Origin: Fredericiella sp963839515
GTDB lineage: Bacteria > Chloroflexota > Anaerolineae > Caldilineales > Caldilineaceae
Assembly: GCA_963839515.1 (NCBI GenBank)
Contig: CAWIVN010000019.1
Coordinates: 1-64,000 of the forward strand
Direction of reading: 5' to 3'
Length of the DNA: 64,000 nucleotides
In this document: positions 22,460-30,201 of the stretch, piece by piece
How positions within the stretch are numbered: position 1 is the first letter of the stretch
Layout: every line of letters starts with the position of its first letter
Notes under the pieces: generated by a model
Database searches by the model: none
What the model was told of the DNA's origin: nothing
Seen by the model: only the letters and a program-made list of their open reading frames with translations
Position numbers and translations under genes: made by a program

Positions 22460-22674
22460 GTCTCGAAAATTCCAAATTGGGTGCGTTGCAGGATTTTGGC
22501 TGCTGCCGGTGCAGGCAAAACCGTGCGAGGCTCGCCCCACCGAGCTGCAGGCAGGCAAGGTGGCTTGGGGCGAGCCAGGCACGCGGGGGCGATCCACCTC
22601 CTGGAGGTACCTGCCAGCGTCCAAGCCTCTGTCCTCGTCTCGACTGTAGCAGTCGGCGGCGCTGGCCGCAGCGA
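22398..22674 (+). repeat. Direct repeat of an SH3b gene 3' end (57 bp, spaced 219 bp)
   Basis: 22398-22455 and 22617-22674 are near-identical and encode VQATVLVSTVAVGGAGRSE and VQASVLVSTVAVGGAGRSE, each ending at a stop. The second copy is preceded by 160 bp that no longer encode an SH3 domain and contain a family 2 palindrome. It looks like the remnant of a second tandem SH3b gene. Confidence 0.7.
22522..22585. repeat. Palindromic repeat, family 2 (copy A)
   Basis: CGTGCGAGGCTCGCCCC on the left and GGGGCGAGCCAGGCACGCG on the right form a hairpin with a perfect 10-bp core stem (22529-22538 with 22567-22576). Nearly the same arms occur at 40452-40515; a variant occurs at 48998-49056. Confidence 0.75.
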
Positions 22675-22705
22675 ATAAAGCCCTGGAAATTTTCAATTTT
22701 CCCCC

Positions 22706-22734
22706 TTGACGGCGCTGCAAACGTGTGCTAGAGT
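22706..22734 (+). promoter_or_regulatory. Candidate sigma-70 promoter for the LacI-type gene
   Basis: TTGACG at 22706-22711 and TAGAGT at 22729-22734 with a 17-bp spacer. The palindromic operator follows about 107 bp downstream, just before the gene. Confidence 0.5.
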
Positions 22735-22840
22735 ACGATTCACCGCATACGATTGCATAAATCAGCGAAAATCGATTTCATTCAGTCAGTTGTCAAAAAT
22801 ATCCAGTGTGCAGCCGGCGCGTTATTTTTTGCGCCCTGAA

Positions 22841-22854
22841 TTAAAACGTTTTAA
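22841..22854. promoter_or_regulatory. Candidate LacI-family operator (TTAAAACGTTTTAA)
   Basis: A perfect 14-bp palindrome 19 bp before the LacI-type start codon, consistent with autorepression. It shares the AAAACGTTTT core with the site at 11976 in front of the Opp-type operon and the divergent GH51 gene. Confidence 0.65.
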
Positions 22855-22873
22855 TGGCGACCCATTCTTGCCC

Positions 22874-23915
22874 ATGACTGTTCGGAACCGCCCACAACGC
22901 ACGACGCCCGTCACCATGCGCGACGTTGCCAAGCTGGCAAGAGTCTCGCAGAGCACGGTTTCGCGCGTTCTCAGCGGCGCCACCGATACGATCCCGATCG
23001 GCGAGAAGACACGCGAACGTGTGTTGAAGGCGGTCGAGCAGCTCGGCTATCAACCCAACCTGCACGCCGGCAGCCTGCGCGGCCAAAAGACACGCATGGT
23101 TGCCATTATGGTGGCCGACATCACCAACCCGTTCTACCACCCGATCATCCGCGCCGTCCAGGACGTCGCCTACAGCCATCGCTACGACGTGATGGTCGCC
23201 AATTCGGATCACATGCAGGTAAGCGAACAGCACTTCCTCGAGTCGGTGATCCGCCGCCCCGTGGACGGCGTGCTGGTTGTGCCCTATCATCTGAGCGACG
23301 AGGAACTTGACGACCTGATAGAGCGTACGGGCGCCGCGATCGGCGTAGTCGGCCAGCACATATCCACATCCCCAGGTGGATGTTGCCTTTGGCGACGATG
23401 GGCAGGCGACCGACGACACGATCACTTGGTTACACACGGATAAGGGCCACACACGCATCGGCTTTATCGGCGTCGCCCAATCCTTCTCGGCGGCCGTTCG
23501 ACGCCAGGCGGCCTACCACAAGGCCATCGAGCGTGCTGAGCTCACCATTCCGGCCGGTTACGAGCAGTTCGGCGACTGGTCGCTGGAGAGCGGCTTTCAG
23601 GCCATGCAGCGGCTGCTGGATCTGCCGATGCCCCCCACCGCCGTATTTGTCTGTAACGACCTGATGGCGATCGGCGCGCTGGACGCGGCGCAGCAGCGAG
23701 GGCTGCGCGTGCCCCAGGACGTTGCCGTAGTGGGCTTTGACGATATTCCGGCCGCCTCCTGGGTGAGGCCGCGACTGACAACGGTGGCGCAGTACCCAGG
23801 TGAGATGGGCGAGCGGCTGGCGGCCGCCCTCTTTGAGCGCATCCTGGGAGAATACTCCGGCCCCGGCCGCCGCTTCGAGGTACCGTGCCGGTTGGTCATA
23901 CGCGAGTCGACGTGA
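22874..23915 (+). CDS. LacI-family transcriptional regulator, one frameshift
   Basis: Sugar-responsive repressor. The start MTVRNRPQRTTPVTMRDVAKLARVSQ leads into the helix-turn-helix (VSQSTVSRVLSGA, about residues 24-36) and hinge. A periplasmic-binding-protein-like sensor domain follows (MVADITNPFYHPIIRAV, then RIGFIG, FVCNDLMAIGALDAA, VAVVGFDDIPAASW, RLTTVAQYP), all family-typical. One break near 23365 (after VVGQHI) interrupts the sensor domain; both sides are well conserved. The regulator lies directly upstream of a sugar importer and arabinofuranosidase genes, and a palindrome with LacI character precedes it. The effector is probably an arabinose- or xylose-containing sugar. Confidence 0.88.
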
Positions 23916-24046
23916 GCGAACGGTTCGCCTGGCAGGGCAGCACCAATCTTGGTTGCAGCGCAGGATTACCACTGCGTTTTCCAACAATAGAGTGTGAGTG
24001 TTTTACAGTCGTTATTCTTTCCTAACTTACGCATAAGGAGAACACT

Positions 24047-25418
24047 ATGCGAAAGCTGTCCTCAGTATTTGCCTTGCTAGTGCTAGTGGCGCTAGTGCTG
24101 GGTGCCTGCGCAGGCGGCGCACCCGCTGCCCCGGCCGCCGACACCGGCGCAGCTGCACCAGCAGCAGACACCGCGGCGGAAGCCACGGTCGATCCCAATG
24201 CTCCGACGCCCGAGCCCACTCCGGTCGTCAACGCCTTCGGCCAGTGCGACGACCCCATGCGCATCTGGCACGGCCTGACGGGGTCCGATGGCGCCGTCTT
24301 TGCCGAGATGCTGCAGCAGTACGCTACGGCGAACCCCGAAGCCTGCTTCGAGTCGCAGGGCATTCCGTGGGACCTCTTCTTCCAGAAGTATCCGACCGCC
24401 GTTGCGGCCGGTTCCCCCCCGGACCTGGTCATCTTCCATGCCGGTGAAGTCCAGCAGATGGCGGCCGAGGGCTTGATGGAGTCCATGGACAACTTCTATG
24501 AGACCAGCGGCGTGACCAAGGACCAGTTTAACGAAGTGCTCATCAACGCGATCTCGACGGACGGCAAGACCATGGCCGTGCCGTTCGACAATCACGGCTG
24601 GCTGGCCTGGGTCAACACCAAGGTTATCAAGGACGCCGGGCTCGACCCCACGAACCTGCCCAAGAACGGCACCGAGTTCATCGACTGGGCGCAGAAGATC
24701 ACGACCGACGTGAACGGCAAGCACCCGAACGAAGAAGGCTTTGACAAGGATAACGTGCAGGTGTGGGCGACCTATTGGACATGGCCGCGCTTCACCGTGC
24801 CGAGCATCCTGTGGCAGTTTGGCGGCGGCGTGGTCAACGAGGACGTCACCAAGGCCACCCTCGACAGCCCCGAATCGGTCGCAGCCATCCAGTACATCCA
24901 GGACTTGATGTGCAAGTACCACGTCATGAACCCGTACCAGACGGGGACCCCCTACGGCGGCGAGCCGTACCAGAACAACCAGATTCGCGATCTGGTGGGA
25001 AGGCACATGGACGGGCGGGTACATGCGCGATCGGCCGGAAGTGGCGGCCGTGACTGAGCCCATGTTCCTCAACTCCTATGCTCCGGACGGCAAGCAGGCT
25101 GTCAAGTTCGACTCGCACATCTTCTCGGTTCCGACCGGCGTCGATGACACGGGCCGCGAACAGGCCTACGCCATGGTCAAGTACCTCGTCGAGAACGGCG
25201 CGTACTGGGCCACCTCCGGCCAGGTTCCCGCTCTGAAGTCCGTGCAGGCTGAGGCCGACGTGCAGGCGATCAAGTCGGTCGCCGTCGCTGCCGACCAGTT
25301 CAACCAGTTCGGCCGCACCGACACATCCAGCCCGCGCTTCATCGAAATCCAGACCGCATGGGAGACCGCGGTGGGCAATGCGCTTGCCACCTGCGATGCA
25401 AATGTCGCCCGGCCCTGA
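24047..25418 (+). CDS. Sugar ABC transporter substrate-binding lipoprotein, one frameshift
   Basis: Family 1 extracellular solute-binding protein. It has a strong AAGGAG site, then a lipoprotein signal with lipobox LGAC (Cys at about residue 20) and an Ala/Pro-rich tether. The mature binding domain shows DLVIFHAGEVQQMAAEGLMESMD, VPFDNHGWLAWVNTKV and SILWQFGGGVVNEDVTKATL, typical of CUT1 sugar-binding proteins. A single break near 24990 precedes WEGTWTGGYMRDRPE, and the C-terminal lobe then continues in the second frame to 25418. It heads a binding-protein/permease/permease cluster. No ATPase gene is in the cluster; CUT1 systems often share a distant MsiK-like ATPase. Confidence 0.87.
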
Positions 25419-25481
25419 CTGATGGCAACACGGCAGTCCAGGCAATTCTGGATCGCCCCTAGTCCTTTGTCATGATTATTG

Positions 25482-25516
25482 CAGGCCGGTGCACGTATGC
25501 CGTGCGCCGGCCTGCG
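25482..25516 (+). terminator. Strong hairpin between binding-protein and permease genes
   Basis: GCAGGCCGG-T-GCACG pairs with CGTGC-G-CCGGCCTGC around a 5-nt loop, giving 14 paired bases with one internal mismatch. No T-run follows. It probably protects the 3' end of the upstream message or attenuates transcription of the permeases, like the hairpin at 14371. Confidence 0.6.
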
Positions 25517-25547
25517 GTTCATACATCTGAGCCTGGAGAGAATCACT

Positions 25548-26486
25548 ATGGCCACGTCCACTGCCGCTGCGGCATCCAAGAGTGCGCCCCCAGCCGCCAA
25601 GAGCCGGAAATGGAAGACACTGCGCAGCCAGCTGCCTAACTATCTCTTCATCTTGCCGCACTTCATCCTCTTCACTCTATTCCTACTCTACCCGATCTTC
25701 CGCGGCTTACAGATCAGCCTCTTCGACTGGAAGATCATGCTCACAGATCAGCGCTACCTTGGCCTGGCCAACTACGAGGCGCTGTTCAATGATCAGGTCT
25801 TTTGGCAGGTCCTGCGCAACACGTTCTGGTTCATGATCTTGACTGTCGTCATAAACGTGCTATTGGCGCTGGTGGTGGCGGCGGGGCTGAAACATCGCTT
25901 TGCGGGCAGCGACTTCATGCGCGTCCTCTTCTATGCCCCCGGCATCTTGTCCGTTTCCGTGCTGGGCATCATCGCCATTCGCATTTGGGAGCCGCAGCTC
26001 GGTATCATTAACTACTACTTTGTCAATGTGCTCGGCTTCCCGCGCATCAACTGGGTCAGCGACCCCACGCTGATCATTCCCGTTCTGTCGCTGACGACCG
26101 TCTGGTGGACCTTTGGCTTCCCCATGCTCGTTTTTGTCGCCGGTCTGCACGGTATTCCGGAGCAGCTCTATGAAGCCGCCAAGATCGACGGCGCCGGCGT
26201 GCTCCGATCGTTCCGAAGTATCACCATTCCCTTGATCATGCCGACGATGTTGTTTGTCGTCGTTACCCAGTTTATCGCCCACATGCAGGTCTTTGCCCAG
26301 CCCTACATCATCACCGGCGGCGGACCGGGCAACGCCTCGCGCTCCGTCGTGCAATACCTGTATGAAACGGCGTGGAAGTACTTCCGCTACGGCTATGCGT
26401 CGGCGATTTCGGTCGTCCTGGCGCTCATTATGATCGCCGTAACGATCGTCCTGTTCTCACTCATGCGCCGCCGCGCAGAGTACTAG
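25548..26486 (+). CDS. Sugar ABC transporter permease (MalF-type)
   Basis: 312-aa inner-membrane permease. The start at 25548 follows GGAGAG. A short cytoplasmic N-terminus leads to six predicted transmembrane segments, the first at YLFILPHFILFTLFLLYPIF. The EAA loop YEAAKIDGAGVLRSFRSITIPL, which docks on the ATPase, lies near residues 207-228. The frame is intact. It lies 130 bp after the binding protein across the hairpin and 24 bp before the MalG-type partner. Confidence 0.92.
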   Translation: MATSTAAAASKSAPPAAKSRKWKTLRSQLPNYLFILPHFILFTLFLLYPIFRGLQISLFDWKIMLTDQRYLGLANYEALFNDQVFWQVLRNTFWFMILTVVINVLLALVVAAGLKHRFAGSDFMRVLFYAPGILSVSVLGIIAIRIWEPQLGIINYYFVNVLGFPRINWVSDPTLIIPVLSLTTVWWTFGFPMLVFVAGLHGIPEQLYEAAKIDGAGVLRSFRSITIPLIMPTMLFVVVTQFIAHMQVFAQPYIITGGGPGNASRSVVQYLYETAWKYFRYGYASAISVVLALIMIAVTIVLFSLMRRRAEY

Positions 26487-26510
26487 GCCATCAGGAGGGA
26501 ATTATCTATC

Positions 26511-27392
26511 ATGGCTGCAACTACCACTGTCAACCGGCCGTCGGGGCAAAAGAGGAATGAGTAGGGAGACGAAGCGGGCGATCCTGATGTGGCTGATTTT
26601 CCTCCCGCTGTCCTTTATCATCATCATTCCGCTGCTGTACATGTTCTCGATGGCCTTTACGACCGAGGCCAACCAGTTCAATTCTGCCGATCCGCTGGAT
26701 CCCAATACCGCCGACGCTGCAGAACTTTCAGAAGATCTTTGCCGACCCGCTGCTGCCCCTGGCCCGCTGGTTTGGCAACAGCCTGTTGGTGGCCAGTGTC
26801 GGCACCGTGATCATTCTCCTTGCTGTCATCGCTCAGCGGCTATGCCTTTGCCCGCCTTGAGTTTCCCGGTAAGGGCTTTCTCTTTTCGCTCCTGCTTTTC
26901 AGCCTGATGATCCCGGCGGCCATCACCCTGATCCCCGCCTTTCTGCTGCTGCGCACGTTAGGCCTGCTCGACACCTACCACGCCATCTGGTGGCCAGCAG
27001 CAGCCTCGGTGACCGGTATCTTCCTGCTGCGCCAGCACTTCTATTCCGTCCCCAAGGAGTTGGAGGATGCGGCACGCGTCGACGGCGCCAACCGGTTCCG
27101 CATCTACTGGCAGATCTGCCTGCCGCTGGTGCGCGGCGCGCTGGTCGCGCTTTCCATCTTCACTTTCCTCGGCTTGTGGAATGACCTATTTTGGCCGCTG
27201 ATCGTACTCAACAAACAGGCGAACCTGACGCTGCCGATCGGCCTGGTGGTGCTCCAACAGGGCAGCTATATCCAGCGCGGCCTGGCGTTCGCCGGTGCGT
27301 TTGTCGCCTCGGTGCCCGTCCTCATCTTTTACATTATTTTCCAGCGCCAGATCATCGCCGGCATTACGACCACCGGTATGGCTGGGCAGTAG
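26511..27392 (+). pseudogene. Sugar ABC transporter permease (MalG-type), frameshifted
   Basis: Partner of the permease at 25548. The likely start is the ATG at 26511, with AGGAGGG upstream, giving MAATTTVNRPSGQKR before a break near 26555. The sequence continues through AILMWLIFLPLSFIIIIPLL, breaks again near 26720 and 26825, and is then intact to the end. The EAA loop is LEDAARVDGANRFRIYWQI near 27060-27117. All parts are conserved, so the gene may be functional in the cell if the breaks are errors. It ends 64 bp before the GH51 gene. Confidence 0.85.
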
Positions 27393-27455
27393 GGGAAACA
27401 AAGCATGATCACGTCGACGGCGTGACCTACGTACCAAAAGGGAACAAAGCATTAC

Positions 27456-28961
27456 ATGTCTAACAACACCGCCTCCATCTACCTGGATACCAACCGCACA
27501 ATTGCGGAGATTTCACCCCTGCTCTTCGGCGGCTTCGTCGAACACATGGGCCGCTGCGTCTACGAGGGCATCTATGACCCCAAGTCGCCGCTGGCGGACG
27601 CGCAGGGCTTCCGCACCGACGTGCTCGACGCCCTGCGCGAGCAGAAGTACACGACCATCCGCTACCCCGGCGGCAACTTCCTCAGCGGCTATAACTGGCT
27701 CGACGGCGTCGGCCCCAAGGAGCAGCGCCCGCGCCGCCGTGAACTCGCCTGGCAGTCGATCGAAACCAACCAGTTCGGCACCAACGAGTTTATCGAGTTC
27801 TGCCGCAAGATCGACGCCATCCCCATGCTGGGCGTCAACATGGGCACCGGCACGCCGCAGGCCGCAGGCGACCTCGTCGAGTACTGCAACGCCCCCGTCG
27901 GCACCTACTTCGGCGACCTGCGCGCCGCACATGGCTACCACGATCCACATGACGTCCCCCTCTGGTGCGTCGGCAATGAAATGGACGGCCCCTGGCAGAT
28001 CGGCGCGCTCCAAGCCGCCGAATACGGCGCAAAAGCCATGGAAGCCGCCAAGATCATGAAGTGGCACGACCCGACGATCAAGACGGTGCTCTGCGGCTCC
28101 TCGAATGATCGCATGCCCACTTATCCCCAGTGGGACCGCATCGCGCTCGAAATCGCCTACGAACAGGTCGACTACCTGTCGATTCACTACTACGCCAGCA
28201 ATAAGTCCAACGACACTGCCAGCTACCTGGCCAACGCCCTGCTCTTTGAAGAGTATGTCGATACGCTGGCCGCCACGGCGCGTTATGTCAAAGCCAAGCG
28301 CCGCAGCAAACACGACGTCTACCTCTCGTGGGATGAGTGGCAGGTCTGGTACAAGGGCGACCCAACCAAGGGCGGCTGGACCGAGGCCCCCCACCTGGCC
28401 GAGGAGCAGTACAACCTCGAAGACGCCCTGGTCGTCGGCCAGTGGCTCAACGTCTTCCTGCGCAAGGCCGACGTGCTCAAGGTTGCCTGCGTCGCGCAGA
28501 TCGTCAACGTGATCTCCTGGATGCACACCAAGAGCGACGGGCTGCTCAAGTTCCCCTCGTTCGACGTCTTTAAGCTGGTGAGCAACAACGCCCGCGGCAG
28601 CGCCCTCGACGTAGCCGTCAAGGGCCCCCAGGTTGAGACCAAGGAGTTCGACTTTGTGCCTGCCCTCGACGTATCCGCCAGCTACGACGAGTCCAGCGGC
28701 GAAGGCGCAATCTTCGTCGTCAACCGCAGCCAGACCGACGCGGTTGTCACCGAGGTCGTGTGGCAAAGCGGCAGCCCCGACTGCATCGCCGCAGCCTGGC
28801 AGCTGACCGGCACCGACGTCAAGGAAGTCAACACGTGGGACGAGCCCGACCGCTTGCGGGCCAAGTCCATCGAGCCGCCTGCCATCGTCGATGGCAAGGC
28901 CACGCTGCAGCTGCCGCCGCTCTCGTTTACGGTCTTGACGACCCGTTCGCAGCCCGCCTAG
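27456..28961 (+). CDS. abfA: GH51 alpha-N-arabinofuranosidase (second copy, intact)
   Basis: Cytoplasmic exo-enzyme releasing arabinose from arabinan or arabinoxylan oligosaccharides; 501 aa with no signal peptide. The catalytic acid/base is Glu175 in GNEMDGPW and the nucleophile is Glu294 in SWDEWQ. These are the same positions as in the well-studied Geobacillus AbfA, so the two line up over this region without a net gap. The (beta/alpha)8 barrel blocks LFGGFVEHMGRCVYEGIYDP and RYPGGNFLSGYNW are present, and the C-terminal jelly-roll domain ends in LPPLSFTVLT. It follows the importer permeases, so imported oligosaccharides could be cut inside the cell. Frame intact. Confidence 0.94.
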   Translation: MSNNTASIYLDTNRTIAEISPLLFGGFVEHMGRCVYEGIYDPKSPLADAQGFRTDVLDALREQKYTTIRYPGGNFLSGYNWLDGVGPKEQRPRRRELAWQSIETNQFGTNEFIEFCRKIDAIPMLGVNMGTGTPQAAGDLVEYCNAPVGTYFGDLRAAHGYHDPHDVPLWCVGNEMDGPWQIGALQAAEYGAKAMEAAKIMKWHDPTIKTVLCGSSNDRMPTYPQWDRIALEIAYEQVDYLSIHYYASNKSNDTASYLANALLFEEYVDTLAATARYVKAKRRSKHDVYLSWDEWQVWYKGDPTKGGWTEAPHLAEEQYNLEDALVVGQWLNVFLRKADVLKVACVAQIVNVISWMHTKSDGLLKFPSFDVFKLVSNNARGSALDVAVKGPQVETKEFDFVPALDVSASYDESSGEGAIFVVNRSQTDAVVTEVVWQSGSPDCIAAAWQLTGTDVKEVNTWDEPDRLRAKSIEPPAIVDGKATLQLPPLSFTVLTTRSQPA

Positions 28962-28979
28962 CTGCAACACTTGCCCCTC

Positions 28980-29030
28980 ATGTCCCCGGGACCTTAAGCG
29001 AACGCCTGCGTTCGCAGGTCCCGGGGACAT
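28980..29030. repeat. Nested palindromic repeat, family 1 (copy 2 of 4)
   Basis: The outer arms ATGTCCCCGGGACC and GGTCCCGGGGACAT are perfect reverse complements. The inner GCGAACGC and GCGTTCGC are also complementary. It lies between the GH51 and GH43 genes. Confidence 0.85.
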
Positions 29031-29043
29031 ACGCGCTGCAATC

Positions 29044-30099
29044 ATGCGTCATCTATATACAACCATCCACCATCCACTGAAACGATTCGCCGCCGTGCTG
29101 CTTACCATCACGCTGCTTTCTGCGTGTGCGCCCGTGCGTCCCCTGCCGGCGCCTGTTGTCGATTTACCCGCCCCACCGGCGCTACCAACCTACACCAATC
29201 CGGTCTTCGATCGCGACTTTCCCGATCCCTTTGTCCTCCCGACGGACGACGGCTACTACGCCTACTCGACCAACAGCGCCGGCCGCAACATCCAGGTCCT
29301 CCATTCGCCCGATCTCTTTACCTGGGAACGCGCCGGGCAGGACGGCGACGCCCTGCCCAAGCTGCCCGCCTGGGCGCAGAGCCTGGCGAGTCTCACCTGG
29401 GCGCCCAGCGTCCTCCAGCGCGGCGACGAATACATCCTGTACTACGTGGCCCGTTTCAAAGAGGCCGGCCGCCAGTGCATCAGCTACGCCGTCGCCGATT
29501 CTCCCGCCGGCCCGTTTGTCGACCCGAACGACAAGCCCTTTATCTGCCAGCTAGACGAGGGCGGCTCGATCGACCCCGAACCGTTTGTCGACGCCGACGG
29601 CTCGCTCCACCTGATCTGGAAGAGCGATGCCAACGCCCTCAACCGCGACGCCAACATCTACAGCCAGCGCCTTAGCGACGACGGCCGCACCCTGCAAGGC
29701 GAACCGGTCAAGCTGATCACGCGTGACCAGGAATGGGAGCGCCCGCTGGTCGAAAACCCCAGCCTCGTCCTCCAAGACGGCGTCTACTACCTGCTCTACT
29801 CGGGCAACTGGTGGGAAGGCGGCAACTACGCCCTCGGCTTTGCCGTATGCGATGGCCCTGGCGGTCCCTGTCAGAAGCCGCTCGACGAGCCGTTCTTCGC
29901 GCTGCCCACCAGCCGCATCGGCGGCGAAATTGGCCCCGGCGGCGGCTCGTTCTTCCGCGACCACGACGGCAACCTGTGGATCGCCTACCACGCCTGGCGC
30001 TCGCCCAGCGCCGGCTACGCATCCGGTGGCCAGCGCCGCCTTTCCATTGCACGCGTTGATTTTGTCGACGGTCTCCCCACCGTCGTCCGGCCGGAGTGA
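29044..30099 (+). CDS. GH43-type glycoside hydrolase lipoprotein
   Basis: Probable surface-anchored arabinosidase, arabinanase or xylosidase. It has a lipoprotein signal with lipobox LLSAC (Cys at about residue 28), then a five-bladed propeller. The three GH43 acidic residues are visible: Asp61 in DFPDPF, Asp177 in GSIDPE (pKa modulator) and Glu237 in VENPSL (acid). The length (351 aa) fits a single-domain GH43. There is no strong ribosome-binding site. It stands 82 bp after the GH51 gene, with a family 1 palindrome filling the gap. It would trim polymers outside the cell before import; linkage specificity cannot be read from the sequence. Confidence 0.9.
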   Translation: MRHLYTTIHHPLKRFAAVLLTITLLSACAPVRPLPAPVVDLPAPPALPTYTNPVFDRDFPDPFVLPTDDGYYAYSTNSAGRNIQVLHSPDLFTWERAGQDGDALPKLPAWAQSLASLTWAPSVLQRGDEYILYYVARFKEAGRQCISYAVADSPAGPFVDPNDKPFICQLDEGGSIDPEPFVDADGSLHLIWKSDANALNRDANIYSQRLSDDGRTLQGEPVKLITRDQEWERPLVENPSLVLQDGVYYLLYSGNWWEGGNYALGFAVCDGPGGPCQKPLDEPFFALPTSRIGGEIGPGGGSFFRDHDGNLWIAYHAWRSPSAGYASGGQRRLSIARVDFVDGLPTVVRPE

Positions 30100-30111
30100 A
30101 TGTGCAAGAGA

Positions 30112-30162
30112 ATGTCCCCGGGACCGGCGAACGCTTGCGTTCGCTTGAGGTCCCGGGGACAT
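30112..30162. repeat. Nested palindromic repeat, family 1 (copy 3 of 4)
   Basis: Outer arms ATGTCCCCGGGACC and GGTCCCGGGGACAT, inner arms GCGAACGC and GCGTTCGC. Located between the GH43 and GH2 genes. Confidence 0.85.
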
Positions 30163-30201
30163 GTATGTGACCCGTAACCTGCCTATACAAATGGAGTATC
30201 T

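Noticed and set aside
27513..29045. Long open frame on the minus strand opposite the GH51 gene (510 codons)
   Set aside because: It mirrors the codon phase of the intact GH51 gene, whose catalytic residues are all present. The composition of the minus-strand product (strings of Val/Gly/Asp/Ala) is typical of antisense frames in GC-rich genes.
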